64,000 bases of DNA. It comes from Shinisaurus crocodilurus (Eukaryota; Chordata; Lepidosauria; Squamata; Shinisauridae). The notes under the pieces were generated by a model. That model was not told where the DNA came from, searched no databases, and saw nothing but the letters and a program-made list of their open reading frames with translations. The position numbers were made by a program, and so were the translations under genes. This document shows, in pieces, positions 22,545 to 37,186 of the stretch. The stretch lies in the NCBI GenBank assembly GCA_021292165.1, contig CM037880.1:22966051-23030050 (forward strand), read 5' to 3'. The first letter of the stretch is position 1. Each line of letters starts with the position of its first letter.

Positions 22545-24941
22545 CGCAACACTAATGCACTTTTAACCACTTCTTGAAGATGGTTTGGAGACCCTGCTTA
22601 AAGATAACTGTGTTCAACATTTAGCTATTAACACTATACTATCTCTGACAAGGGATGGATAGAGAAAATTGGTATAGGGGAGGACTAACAGCCTGCTACC
22701 ATGGTTAGGTTATTGGGAATGTTATGTCTGATCATCAAAAAGCCTTCCTCCCCCCTCTGATTGTAATGCAAATGACCTTCTTATGAGTGTATAACAAGGT
22801 AGAAAATGACTTAAGTATGAATTCTTCTCCTAAATCTAGGTGGTGGCATTAGTAATGAAGCTGCATTCCTGTTATTTAAAAAAGATTGCTAAGCTTCTGG
22901 ATTTGGGGTACATTATATTTTCTTTTAAAAAAATTCAAGTTTGCAGATCATCGTGTTCTTAATATGCTTTTAGGAAGATGTCAAAGTATCACTCCTGATA
23001 ATTAACAGTATGCACATGGTAGTTTACAAGATCCTTAGGCCAAACAGCAAGTGACCCATTTTGACTTGATGGAAGTTAAATAAAAAAGGCTCTAGTAATA
23101 AAACCAGATCCAGTTCTTCCCACAAAAGGAAAATAAATGCTTATGTGCATCCGTACATTAGTGAAAAACAAATTGAAATACAGAGCCAATGTGGTGGAAT
23201 GCATTGGTTGCCAACTGGTGGGCATCTGATGAGAATGAGGCTCAGGCAACTTCCTCAGGGATAGGACTGTCCATGCCTTATTTAGGGCCCTCCCAGCTAG
23301 AGGACACAGGTCTGCCATCATTGTCTGGCTCAGAGAATGAGTGCCTTGAAGAACTGCCATCTCCTCAGCCTCCCAAAACTCTCAGGCTGCAAAATCAGGC
23401 AAGGGCCCAGTCCAGTCAGCTCCTCCAGGATGAGTGGAGCTGACCACAGAACAGGTCTTATCAGCCTGCATTAGACTTCAGTTGACTTTAACTGCCTGCT
23501 AAGACAGCATCCTTCTATTATCCTAGTAGGAGAGAGTTCCAGCCAGTGGAAACCACTTAGAGTTACCTAAGGTCCTACTTCCTTCCTGCCTTCATCTTAC
23601 TACCGGCTTCCTCTGTGAGCCTCCAGGGATCACAGAGTAGGACAAGCTGCACCAACAGCAAGACCACCATTCTTGTTTATATCTCTTCTTCTTCTTCTTC
23701 TTTTTTACAAGGAGAGAGTGGGAGGAGAGATGCAGACATATAAAGTATGATGAAAAATTAAATGTTGGTCTCATATTACAAGGTTGAGTTTAAGGGTGAA
23801 TCCTGGATCTGAAGAGGTTTAAGTCTACTGGTATGGTGGTTGCATACTGTGTGTGTGAGAGAAGAACGGTTCATATCTTTGCTCAGCCACGAAGCTGGCT
23901 GTGTAGCTTTAAGGAACTCATTCTGCACTACACCAAAGGTAGATTGAGATAAGGATATATTGAAAACCACTCTGAGCTAGTGAAATCTAAATAAAGAAGC
24001 ATTACTTTATTATGTAGTACTGATATATCAGCTTTTCAGAGAAGGACTGAAGCCGTAATAATTTCTTGACAGAAGTCAGAGTGAGTGTGGAAAACACTGA
24101 GGTTCTCAGAGAGGGTTAAAAGGAGGTGTTCTGGTGGTCAGGAAGGGGAGGAGACTGCAGAGGCCAGGGTATGACGTATCCTGTGTCCTCTGCAGCCTCC
24201 TTCCCCCCCCGAAGCGCACCGGCTAGATGACCGAAAATGTCCATCTAGCAAAAATGCAGGGTGGGAGGAGTGGGGAGGCAGATATTGCCTCTACTGCTCC
24301 TCCCACTCTGCATAGGATGCCCGTAATCCTCTTGAGTTTGGAGGCTTACAGGAATCCCGTTTGGATTCAGCCCTTAAGTGCTGTTCCAGTTCTGAACTGA
24401 GATAAGGGGGATTTACCCATCACGCCTCTCTCCTGAAGGGATTTGCTGTTGGCAAAGAAAGCACATTAAGTACTGTGCTGCCAATATTGGTGTACTGTTT
24501 CTTTTTCCCTTCCCCAACCAATAGATATAGTTCAGTAAATATAGGCAGCACTGTAATGGCTGCTTCTGCACTCTGTCTCCCTCTTCTGTTAGGGGAGTGA
24601 ATTTACAGTAGTGTGGCACATGCACCTCTGGATTCCCTTGAGCATCCATCCATTCACAGTTTTCGTGTCACCGGGTATCTTCATTTCTGTTTATTTGGAG
24701 TCTAGGCAGTGTACTGAGAGGAACAAAGGTGGGGAGTGTGGAACGAGAACAGATGTGCACAGCTGTGTCCCATATGAGTTTTCTGGCACCCAAGACTAAA
24801 GAGGCTTACCGTTACCTGATCTCATCTGAAATGTTTTACATGTTGTTTCTTTGAACATTATTAATAATCCCAACCATAAAGGAAACACAGGGCAAATGAC
24901 TAATGGGTATTTACCCACACTTACAGTATATATGCATTCTC

Positions 24942-24970
24942 TCTCTCTCTCTTTCTCCCTCCCTCCCTCT
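24942..24970. repeat. (CT)n / (CCCT)n microsatellite
   Basis: A run of CT followed by CCCT units. Confidence 0.85.
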
Positions 24971-25158
24971 GGTTCTAAGAATTATTTGAAGATGGTTCCA
25001 GATGCACTATTATCACAAATATCAAAATAATTTATTGTTGTATTGTACTGCAAGAACAGTTTTCTTTTTTTAAAAACAAAGTGTAATTGCTGTAACTAGA
25101 AGATAATGGCAAACAAGAACTGATTTTAAAATGATACCCTGGATTGATCTCTTCCTGA

Positions 25159-26727
<1,569 letters not shown>

Positions 26728-26920
26728 TAGCTCTGGGAAGCTTTCATTTCATAAGCAAAATTGTAGCGTGGGAGAAGACATGGAAAGCGTATTCCCCCAA
26801 CTTTAGAAGTGTGTATGTTATGATTATTAGCTGCTTCTCTGTGTATGTGTGTGTGTTTAGTAGCTGGAAGTGGTGTATTGATAGTGTATTGATAGCATTG
26901 AATCTGATTTTTAAAAATGT

Positions 26921-26995
26921 AGGACGCAATCATGGCTGGGGCATGCTGGGAGTTGTAGGCCTTTTTTCTGTCTAAACGTGCATAGGATTGCACCT
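26921..26995. mobile_element. PIF/Harbinger-type palindromic MITE, internally deleted
   Basis: Keeps only about 10 bases of its left end (aggacgcaatc) and then the right arm from the centre (ggctggggcatgctgggagt) to cataggattgcacct. It is followed by tta, but the left flank does not match. Confidence 0.6.
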
Positions 26996-27365
26996 TTAGC
27001 CATGTTTCACAATGACAATCTTTGCTTCATTTTTGACCCCCACATGTAATTAATATGAAACTTTGATTTAGTTGGGTTCCCCGCTCCCCTTGCCACTTTT
27101 AGACATCTGAAATGTATGGTTCGGAAAAATGAAACTGCCTAAATACTGATGATATTCGAGAATGTGTGTGCAGACATGGCATTTTATGTATATATTTGAG
27201 GGCTTTACCAGTGCTGGGCCTCTCAGGTACCGTTTTGGAAGGCTATGGGGGCATGATTTCATTAAAACTGGGTGGAGTCAGGTGGTGGGGCTTGCGGATT
27301 TCATTAAACCAGTTTTGAAGGAAACCTCCCCTCCCCCCATACCTTTTACAAACTTGAGAAAATTC

Positions 27366-27486
27366 AACATGGGTTGGATCCAGAGCAGACTCATTGAAAT
27401 CAATGAGACTTAAGTTAGTCATGACTTAACAAATCCTATTGATTTCAGTTGGCTTACTCTAAGTACAAGTAAATCTGGACCTAACC
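27366..27486. mobile_element. Palindromic repeat with 'gttggatccagag' ends
   Basis: gttggatccagagcagactc pairs in inverse with taaatctggacctaac, and the inner halves around 'gacttaagttagtcatgact' are also inverse. It is a foldback DNA element; the superfamily is unclear. A scrap (gttggatccagactagag) recurs at about 37603. Confidence 0.55.
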
Positions 27487-27835
27487 CCATGTATGTGTTG
27501 TGGCATGAAAGCAGTGCTTTCAGTTGCTGATGTGGTTCTGGTACATGGAGTTTCTGATCCTCTTCTCCTGGCTTCTGCTTATCAACCTGCTCCCCACCCC
27601 CCGTTAGGCTTCAGCTTTGTCTGCTGTTTCACTCCTGCATAATAAAAACAACCAAACCCCTCTCACTGAAAATTTAAGCAATAAATGTGTTAGATCCAAG
27701 CACCAGGGAATCGATTTGATCCATGCATAGAGAGCTGGACCTCGGCCATGGAGAAGTGGGTTCAAATATTACTTCTAAAGTCATGGATTAATTCACTGGG
27801 GAGTCTCATCTGGCTGTATTCGTCTCACTTTTCTT

Positions 27836-28276
27836 CCCTTTAAAACCCTGTACGGCTCCGGGCCAGTATATCTCAAGGAGCGCCTCCAGCAACATCAAGT
27901 AGGCCACTCAACAAGATCTGCCACGGATGGCCTTCTCCCTGTCCCATCAGCCAGAGAAACCAGGCTGGTGGGGAGTAGGAGGAGGGCCTTTTCTGTGGCA
28001 CCCCCCAATTTATGGAACTCTCTCCCCAATGACCTCCACCATGCCCCTTCCTTGATTAGCTTCTGCCGGGCATTAAAAACGTGGCTTTTCAGGCGGGAAT
28101 ATGGGGTGGGTTAGGATTTTAAAGTTTTGTACTGTTTTTAATTGTGTTTTATACTGTGTGTGTGTGTGTGTGTTCCCCCCCCCCTCTTGTGTTTATTGGA
28201 CTGTACATCGCTCAGAGTGGCCAGATGTCTGGCCAGATGGGCGATTCATAAATATAATAAATAAATAAATAAATAG
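27836..28276 (+). mobile_element. L2-like LINE, 3' end
   Basis: The reading is degenerate but recognisable: an RRAFSVAPPNLWNSLP-type segment, then CRALKTWLFRREYG, the C-terminal signature of L2-clade proteins. It is followed by a 3' UTR with a (GT)n/C run at 28157-28185 and a terminal (AAAT)n at 28255-28276. 5'-truncated. Confidence 0.75.
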
Positions 28277-28721
28277 GACTCCCATCTCCAAACACTTGTT
28301 CAGCAGTCAGTCCCCCTGCATCTTCCAACCATCTAACTTAGAGACTGATACAGCTGTTCTTTATTACTCAGTTATATGTACATCAGCTCACTGTGTAGCA
28401 TTATTTACATTAATGCTGAAAATTAAACCTGTCGGGCTCTGGGGAAAAACTGTAGTGATTTCAAAATATAAGTTAAATTCGCCAGGAAATATTTAAAAGA
28501 TGCAAATAAAATGTGAAGATATCTTTAAAAAACACAAAACTGTTCCGGTTGTATTTTACAATAGCCATAAAGTGCTGAATGCAGAAATTTCCATCTCTCC
28601 TGTAATGACTGGGCAACATTGTTAGTTGTGAAATAATTTGAATACCCATGCCTATATTATCTTTCCAACCTCATTAATAAGCACAACATGGTAAAATCAG
28701 AGAGATATGGAGATATAGATG

Positions 28722-28750
<29 letters not shown>
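28722..28750. repeat. (CA)n microsatellite
   Basis: About 14 CA units. Confidence 0.95.
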
Positions 28751-28752
<2 letters not shown>

Positions 28753-28964
28753 TCACTCAGGTGCGCATGCATATGCGCGTCTTGTTTTGGCATATTGTGC
28801 TTATTAATGTAAAGACTTGATCTACCTGCAAATCATTCTGTTGTGTATACAAAATTGGCAAATGTAGTGTTGACATGAATCTACTTCTAAGGACCCTTAT
28901 GTTGCAGCCAAGTCTTGGAATCCACATTCAAATATACAATATAATATAATGTAACAGACATAGA

Positions 28965-29180
28965 GAGAGCCAGTGTGGTGTAGTGGTGAGAGTGTTGGAC
29001 TGGGACTCAGGAGATCCGGGTTCTAGTCCCCACTTGGGGCCATGAAGTTCACTGGGTGACTTTGGACCAGTCACTGACTCTCAGCCTAACCTACCTCACA
29101 GGGTTGTTATGAGGATAAAATGGAGACAAGGAGGAGGACCACATAAGCCACCTTGGGTTCCTTGAAAGAAGAAAAAAAGC
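28965..29180 (+). mobile_element. Sauria SINE
   Basis: Head agagccagtgtggtgtagtg with 'gggttctagtccccac' (B-box-like), middle 'ttcactgggtgactttgg', gttgttatgaggataaaatg, and a worn tail ending gaagaaaaaaagcc. Confidence 0.92.
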
Positions 29181-29443
29181 CTAGATTATACTGACTTTTC
29201 CATGGTGGACAGACACTAGGAAGCATTTAGACAGAGACAGGTTTGCATGACCATGGAGGGAAAATAAGGTACGGTGGCATATTTTCCCTCTCTGCGCATG
29301 CCAGTCATGAGCTGCCTAATTAGCATATTTTTTTCCTCACGAGGCACAGGTTGTCTTGACTTCTGAACCCAGCAAGAGTAGGTGGCTGGCAAGGTTTACA
29401 AACCACCCTGAAGCCCATGGCTTGTTCTAGGTCTTGAACTATT

Positions 29444-29714
29444 CGGAGCAGTTACTACTGCGGTTACCTGAGAGTTCTAAAAACAACAACACAGAAATGT
29501 ACACAAATTTAATGGCTGGGAGGTAAATTGAGGGGAAATTTGCACAAATTTAAGGACTGGGAAGTAATGGAGGGGAATTTTGCACACCTAAATTAACTGC
29601 TCCGTTACCTGCAGGTACACATTTCCCTTCCATTTACTTCCCAGCCATTAAATTTGTGTACATTTCTGTGTTGTTGTTTTTTAGAACTCTCAGGGAACCG
29701 CAGTAACTGCTCTG
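29444..29714. repeat. Large inverted repeat (arms about 95 bp)
   Basis: Left arm about 29444-29545 and right arm about 29614-29714. The left text 'gagagttctaaaaacaacaa', 'cacagaaatgtacacaaatt' and 'taatggctgggaggtaaa' returns in inverse on the right with only a few changes. The spacer contains shorter direct copies (ctgggaagtaa, ggaggggaa). End-like text cggagcagtta also occurs in inverse at 29595-29604. No matching host duplication was found. Confidence 0.8.
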
Positions 29715-30012
29715 AAAAGGTGAGGGAGTTAATCTCTCTCCCTTTCTGGTGTGTAGCTGGAGACTCAAGAGAAGTGTTAAAAAGTGGAAGGTACTGAGAA
29801 CTTTCAGTTCAACACTTAAAATCAAGAGGATTACATTGCTAAGGGGGAGAGATTGGCTTCCCCACTTTTGGTGCACCTTCTTTTGCTGCTTTACCCCCCC
29901 TGTACCAGTGCTTTACTACAGATATCGGACAGCCGTAAGAGTACACTTGCGAAATTAAAAAAGCAAAACAAAATCATTATGACCTCCAATTGCGCATTTT
30001 TTAGGCACTGAA

Positions 30013-30031
30013 TTGTTGTTGTTGTTGTTTA
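30013..30031. repeat. (TTG)n followed by poly-A
   Basis: A short TTG run followed by nine A residues. Confidence 0.8.
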
Positions 30032-30202
30032 AAAAAAAAGCAAGCCGGGGAACAAGTGATAGTCCTTCCAAAGTGTGGGTTCGGCATTGGTGGAAGGGCG
30101 GTCACTGGTGAGATTGTGAAAAGTAAGCGACACAAGCTTTTTTGCTGTTCTTGCCAAGCAGCTCAGTAGCCGATCACCACAACCCATGATAAAATTGGTC
30201 CC

Positions 30203-30382
30203 CTGGGTTCAGACGACACAACAGCCCATTGTGGGCAATAAAAAACTACTACAAACCATGGGTTCTCTGTGTGGCTTGTTCCTGAAAAATAAGCCACCCC
30301 ACAGAAAATGCTCAGGGTTCAGATGACACGACAACCCACCATGGCTGCCTGCCCATGGTAGGTTGTCGTGTCATGCAAACCA
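30203..30382. mobile_element. Foldback MITE (same terminal text as 16877)
   Basis: ctgggttcagacgacacaac at the left, a second internal 'gggttcagatgacacgacaa', and 'ggttgtcgtgtcatg' in inverse at the right. Confidence 0.55.
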
Positions 30383-31294
30383 GGTCAGTGTCTGCCTTTT
30401 TCCCAAGCCATTTGTCTGAGAAAATTAAAACACATTTCTGCTCTCAGACGTGGTTGCAAAAATCCCACAGGTCTCTGTTGCTGAAATCATTACCTTTGCT
30501 GTTCAAGATGTCACTGGTTCAGGTTAGCGCTGGAAAGCAGTATTGCTTGTGAATCTTATCAAGGTAGCACAGCTATAACAGAGTGTGAAAGGTTATGTTC
30601 AACATGTTCACCCTAATAATTGTTTTCTACATCCGATTCCAAAGATTTATAACTTTGTAAATCTTTATTTGAGTCACGAGAGACGTCTATACAGGTGTTG
30701 CTGGAGGTGGAATTTTGATTGGAGAAATCATTGTAGCTGATAATAGAATGAAAATTCCCTTTTCTGCTTTGAACCCAGAGGCTACTTTTTCTTTGTCTGG
30801 CTGTTAGAATAATGACACTACTTCAGACTAATGCATTCTGGGATTTAAATGGGAGTTTTGTATATTGCCTTGTAATAAAAAGAAGATGATAAAGATGACT
30901 TTGAGCAAGTTAGGAGAGAGCTTTTTGTGTGTATTTGATGTACTTGTAATTTGCAAGATTTTTAAAAAAACTTTTTTAAAAGTTGTGCAAGGGAGTGCAA
31001 TTCAGTTTGATGCCTTCCCTTTGCATCATACTTTAGACTACAATGGCTGTTGAAAGACCAGGTTCTGCTTCAGTTGGCCTAGTAACATTTTTGACAGCTA
31101 TTTGAGTACAATAGTTAGATTCAAGGGTGATGGTGGATGTTTTGCCATACTTGTGCCAAATTCAGCAACCCTAAGAGCACAGTAGCTTCCATTTTAAGTA
31201 TCCAATACTGTGCCAGCTGAGTGGTGCATGGGATGGTGGTGGTAGAGGAGGCGGGGAGGTGGCATGAGACCAAGCTGGGTATATCCAATTTAGG

Positions 31295-31375
31295 CAACAA
31301 TCCTATTCTAAAGTTACCTGGGAATAAGCCCCATTGAACTCAGTGGGATTTACTCCAGGGTAAGCATGCATAGGA
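31295..31375. repeat. Small palindromic repeat
   Basis: 'aacaatcctattctaaagtt' at the left, and 'gggaataagccccattgaac' with 'tcagtgggatttactccagg' in inverse. The same 'ggggcttactcccaggtaag' text is at about 13827-13847. The Sauria SINE at 31377 lies directly against it. Confidence 0.45.
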
Positions 31376-31376
31376 C

Positions 31377-31617
31377 TATTTATTTATTTATTTATTTATT
31401 ATATTTATACCCCACCTTTTTTCCTGCAAGGAACAAAAGGCGGCTTACATAATCCTCCTCTCCATTTTATCCTCACAACAACCCTGTGAGGTAGGCTAGG
31501 CTGAGAGTCAGTGACTGACCCAAAGTCACCCAGTGAGTTTCATGGCCAAGCGGGGACTAGAACCTGGATCTCCCGAGTCCCAGTCCCACACTCTCACCAC
31601 TACACCACACTGGCTCT
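31377..31617 (-). mobile_element. Sauria SINE, near full length
   Basis: On the minus strand, complete from the gagccagtgtggtgtagtgg head to the (AAAT)n tail. The tRNA-like B-box text is the inverse of gaacctggatc. Confidence 0.94.
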
Positions 31618-32283
31618 GTTGTAGGTTTCTTTAGCTGTGCACACACACGATCCTAATTGCTTGAGAAGGAGTATACCTGGTTCCATGATCAAGTTGAAAA
31701 GCACTAGGTTGCAGATCTTTATACTTTGGGCACATTCGTGGACTGTATGTTGGTGGAAACTGGAGACAAGAGGAGAACTTATAGAAAAACTGGGGACAGC
31801 CAATTTTGCTCTCTAAAAAACTTCAGGTTACCTGCTTGTCAGTGTTTCTAACCGTCATTCTGATTGTTTTGGCAGAAGATAATTAAAGCAACATTAATAG
31901 GGATATTTCATTTTACCACTTACTACTTGGACACAGCTTTTCCAGATTCACATTTCCCCATGCTTTATTAATACATCACTTGGCAATGATGTTGTTGAAC
32001 TGCCAATGGCCATTTAACTGTCCCTTTATAATTTGTTCAGATAAGGACCAAACCAGCTCTAGTTAGAGCAGGTAGTATTTATCAAATACCTAGTATTTAT
32101 TGAGCAGCTTCTTCTTATCTGGATGATAAAGGACCATGCTGCAAAGTTCTATCCCTTATTTAAAACATGGCATTGTCTGCATAAGGACAAAAGCATCCTG
32201 TAATGTGGACTGCATGCCTGTTATTGTCTGATTTGTACAATAATGTTAGAGCTTCGGGCAGGGAAAGAGCTGTATGATCCAGC

Positions 32284-32308
32284 TGTGTGTGTGTGTGTGT
32301 GTGTGTGA
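32284..32308. repeat. (GT)n microsatellite
   Basis: About 12 GT units, followed by a short GA run. Confidence 0.93.
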
Positions 32309-32331
32309 AAGAGAGAGAGGGGTGTGTGTGT

Positions 32332-32575
32332 CACCCTGTGACCCAGTTTGTACAATGAAACAACTCATCATTGGTTAACCGTGGGTTATTTGGGAGTGAT
32401 CATGCTGACTCCCGCGAACTTGCCCACTACCAGTTCTCTTAACAACTCAGAGACATTCCATCCCTGGGTTGTTCTCCATGATATCAAAACCTGGAACTTT
32501 GGGTTGTTGAGACAGAAACAAACCAGTTATAACCCAAGAACAAACCATTGTTTCCTCATGTGAACCAAGTCAGTG
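32332..32575. mobile_element. Degenerate foldback element
   Basis: 'ttggttaaccgtgggttatt' and 'aaccagttataacccaagaa' are inverse-like, with the closing text catgtgaaccaag. Similar in style to 16877 and 30203, but worn. Confidence 0.35.
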
Positions 32576-33168
32576 ACTTCTTTGGTATATTGTTTTTTAA
32601 ACTGGAGACTTCCCACTCATAGTGCATAACCACTGTCATAAACCACCTACAAGGGAATGTCTGACAACATTAGGCTCAGTAATAAAGTTGCCAAAGCCCA
32701 TAAAGTGATCGAGTGGTCCTGGATTAGTTCCACCCCTATTTCTGTCCCTTTCTTCCTGTCAAGAGAACTTGCCCTCAGTTTGACATATTTACTTTATGCA
32801 AACTTTACTGACAGAAGAACCAACAAAAATGTTTTTAAAAGACTTCTGTGCAGCCTTCCCTTTCCCTTCTTTCCAAAACTTTCATTTTTGTTAGTTTATA
32901 AAAGGCATTATATCTTCAGTTAAATATTTGTGTGGCTGACTGTTGATGTCTTGATTTAAATCTGCCTTTTGATATGCTAATTAGACACTGAATAAAGCCT
33001 TTTCCCATGAAAGTGGTAAGACATTCCAGTACTCTTTTCAAAGCACAGCCATCTAAACAATGGTCCCTTTGTTTATCCTCTCTGTACACTGAGGCTTACC
33101 AGTTTACCTGGGGCGAATGCTTATGCCTCTCTCTAGGATCCTAAGCTGCCTCTTTCTCTATGTCTGTA

Positions 33169-33203
33169 AAACACACAACACACACACACACACACACACA
33201 CAA
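33169..33203. repeat. (CA)n microsatellite
   Basis: CA/ACAC run with one early interruption. Confidence 0.93.
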
Positions 33204-34214
33204 ACCATACTGGGAGCTTGATAGCAATTTCTAGATATGCATTGTTCCTTAGCAATGGCTACATTATGTGGCTCACTATAGACCTAGACATCTGTTATAT
33301 AAACTTCAATATAAAGTTCTATCTCCCTGGGAAAATAAATCATGTTAGTCATTTAGGCTAATTTTCGCCCTTTGTTTGAAGAAAGTTAAAGCAAAGTAGA
33401 GTTCATCTCTGTGAATATACTTGGCATGCACCTTCAGTCTCTGGATAGTGTCTCCTTCTTTCTCTCTTTTAATAGCATTTAAAAAAAAGTTTCTATTCTT
33501 AAATTTGCCTTTGATTCCTTTACATCCTAGGATTTGAATATTGTTTAATTTATTTTTCAGTAGAGCTGTCAGTTGTAATCTGCAATTTAGGGCAGAAAAA
33601 ACCTGAATAAAACAAATCCTCATTTCACAATTTAAACCTTATTGAGTCTAATTCACTTGCATGGCAAGTTTATTATTCTCCTGCAGCCTGACGTGCCTCC
33701 AATTGTAATTGTGTTGACCCTTCAATGCAGTAAATCTCCCCAGTGCTGATCAAACTGGGAAAGATAAGGCTACGATTCAGAACTTCATTAAATATCTCAT
33801 TTATATTAAAAAGACACTAGCTTTGAACAGAAATCATACTTCCTACAATGTCCTCCGATTGTGCTTCACCCACTTTGAAGTACTGCAAGTTTTGCAAATC
33901 CCCTCTTGTAACCATCTTTCTGGTACTATGGGATCTCCTAAATCCAACATGGTGCTAGACCTTTGGGTCGATTTGTAGAGCCTTTTTCTTATAAATACCA
34001 TATACGCCACAAGATCAGACTCTTGTACTTTGTATTACAAGGAAGCTACTACTCTCTAAGCCCATTACAATCTCTGAAGTGGATTAAAATCCACCCTGCC
34101 CCCTGCTGTGCCTCCAAATTTGGCGGTGGGGGAAAAAATAGTAGTTTTAGCACTATGGAGCACTAAACCAGTTAACTTTAGCTTGTTTGCAAACCACCAT
34201 TTAAACAACATTCT

Positions 34215-34330
34215 GGGGTGCCCCAGAGCAGCCCCACACAGAGTGTATTATAGTAGCCCAGTCAGGTTATTAAAGCATCAATAACTCTTGGCCAGGTCCA
34301 AGGTATAATTTGCTTTGCCCGCTTAGTAGT
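34215..34330. repeat. Possible old LINE fragment
   Basis: 'gagcagccccacacagagtg' then 'tattatagtagcccagtcag' and ggccaggtcc resemble a block common in reptile LINE tails. No family assigned. Confidence 0.3.
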
Positions 34331-35831
34331 ATAAATGAATCCGAAGCAGGGGACAAATAACAATGTTATGATTTACAATAAGTGCCTGTTTTAAAGGAAA
34401 TGTGTCACTTATTATAATTTATAGCTTCATAGACTGCATCATTCCATGTTTGTTTAGTCCTTGACTAGTAGGGAGTGTTCTCAGCATTCACTGGATTCAC
34501 ACGTGTGTTCCATGCTTTTCATGTTTGCATGGAATCTATGAGGATCTGGCTCTTTGTGTTGCTTTGAGTGTATGAAACGTTGGTCCTGCAAAGGACTTAT
34601 AGAAGTAGTGGCATAAACTTTACAGTGGTTAGCTTCTAGTAACTTCGGTTGCAAGCTAACTTGAGTTAACTAGATTATGAGTGAAGCAAAACCCTGTTTA
34701 ATAGTGTGCGTGCCCTGGCAAGTGTCAACCATGGTTAAGGCTAGTGCTGATCTAAACTTTAACCATGGTTTTGGCTTTTGGAAGGGCAGGCAATATTAAT
34801 GGGAGGTCTGTAAGGCGCAAGATTCTACAGCCCACATCTCATCTGTTTAAAATTATGGTTCTAGGATCTGCAGGGCTAGCTCTGCTCTGGCCCTTTGCAC
34901 GTGGCATATAGGAAGCTGGAAAGTCAAAACAGTCATTTTATCATCTTCTTTTTGCTATGCAGCCAAGCATAAACATCTCTCTCCTTCTTACCCACCCCAG
35001 ACTCCTTGTGCCATGCTAACTAGAGGCACCCTGCTGGGCCTTTGAAAACCACTACTAAGCCTGCAGGGGTTTGGAAAAAGTGGGACAAAATTCATTTTTG
35101 TGTGTGTAACGAAGCTGACAGAGATGCTGCCCAGACCCTGAAAAGATGAAGTCTGTTACCCTTAGGGTCAGAAACACTGAGTACATGTCTTCTCCCACCC
35201 CCCTCCCACCCCACACGCATACACAACTTCCACCAAGCCCAAATGATTTACCATATTAAAATCAATGTAAAGATTGTATTAATTCCAAATCATAACATAA
35301 TTCAAAATGTGATGGGTATTTATTTGTATATTCATGGTTGTGGCATTGGGCTTTGTAAGGGGGAAATCAGGTGATTTGAAGTTACGTTTTGTTTCTTTTT
35401 CAGTCCTTTTTCTTTTTTGTTTCTCTCTTCATCCACCTCCCCACCGCCCTCCCAAAAAAACTATTTTGAAGAATTCTGTCCTGACAAGCTGTCAATCTGT
35501 GAAAGAGGTCCAGGGCCATCTGCCAGATAATTCTGAAACGTACGAGATTTCTGAGACTGCCTGCTCGCTCAAGGAAATGTGCAATACAGATAAACCAAAA
35601 CATGGTTCTTTGTCTTTGTGTGCCTCTTCTGAAGAGGGATGGAGTCTGACAAGGCTCCATGGGAGACACAGTGTAAAGTGGCACAGAAAGTTGGTCATTA
35701 AGCAGCACTGTCACTGCAAATTATTGTGGTCCAGGGTGAAAAGTTCTAGCTCATTTGGTGCCCAGCCAGGTCCAGGCCTACAGCAAGTTGTTATTGCTCC
35801 CCCATGCTGTTAAATGGACCCTCAGAACTGA

Positions 35832-36023
<192 letters not shown>

Positions 36024-36867
36024 TAATCTTGTCTCGTTTATCATCTATGTTTTTGGTTTTGCTGATGGGTGGTTGATGCATTATGTATGTGGGCAGCATG
36101 GAACATTGTAGTGACCAATTCAAAAGGATGTCTTTCCCCTTTCCCCAAGTTCGACATAGAGGTTTCTTAATGTTAGTCAATAAATTGATGAAATAAGTCT
36201 CAGATCGCAGAAGAGGAGATAACCACAGGAACGTTTTAAAATGTGTTCACTGTGTCTGAGGTGGAGAGAGATGCTTTATACTAGTCTATAAGAGTCTGCC
36301 TGGTGCAGCTTCATTAAATGTATAGTCAATGAATGTTATGATTAAGCATGTATCATTTAAGATTCAACATGGATTTTACCTCCCATTTAACTCCCCGCAA
36401 ACCAGATAAGCGCATGTGAAGCTTATCCAATTTGTGCTTAATATGTTTATTTCAGGGCCCTTTTTTGTTTTTGTTTTTCTGCTTTAAATGCCTTGGAGGC
36501 CCCTAGGTTTAAAATCATATAGCTAATTTTATGCATCCTTTGTCTGAATTCAATACTCTACTGTCTGCATGGTCACCAGTGCCTAATGAGGTTATTAGTA
36601 CTTGCTCTATAGCAATTCAGGCTGTCCTACTCTCCGGAAAGATCTAGTTAATAAAGACTTGCTCTGTCAAAGGAGTGACTGGATTTATCAAATGACTCAT
36701 AATAGGATTTCGTTCATGCAGATTTTACAAGTTTTAAAACATGAGATTTTTTAAAATTGATATAGCACCTGATGTAATGCAATAAATTTATTGCAAGATT
36801 TATCTGCAAGTCTGAAACTCAAACATAACTATTAAAATGCCCCTTTTCATGCATTGACAGACGGGCT

Positions 36868-36920
36868 GGACACAGATAGATTGATAGATTGATTGATAGA
36901 TTGATCCATAGATTGATTTT
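36868..36920. repeat. (GATT/GATA)n microsatellite
   Basis: Imperfect gatt/gata units. Confidence 0.85.
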
Positions 36921-37053
36921 GGAAATCCTGTTCTGAGTTCACACAAAGCAGTGGTGTATCTATTTTTAATTTACTTGTTTAACTTTGGAAAATGAATTCT
37001 TTCCCCCCCTTCAAATTGGAATGCTATAGGAATTCCACTGGTATGGAGGCTAA

Positions 37054-37186
37054 GGGCACAATCCTATGCATGTTTAGACAGAAAAAAGTCCTACAACTCC
37101 CAGCATTCCCCAGCCATGCTATCTTGGCTGGGGAATGCTGGGAGTTGTAGGACTTTTTCTGTCTAAACATGCATAGGATTGTGCTC
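37054..37186. mobile_element. PIF/Harbinger-type palindromic MITE
   Basis: Ends GGGCACAATCCTATGC and the inverse of GAGCACAATCCTATGC, flanked by taa at 37051-37053 and 37187-37189, the 3-bp TWA duplication usual for PIF/Harbinger. The core has ctacaactcccagcattcc and its inverse. Confidence 0.88.

Noticed and set aside
23189..23443. 84-aa acidic/Pro frame with a retroelement flavour
   Set aside because: Phrases such as QPPKTLRLQ look transposon-like, but nothing flanks it and no domain can be shown.
35334..35813. 159-aa frame just upstream of a PARD3 exon
   Set aside because: It ends before the exon and is not in its frame, has no matching donor, and is not part of any Par-3 form that I know.
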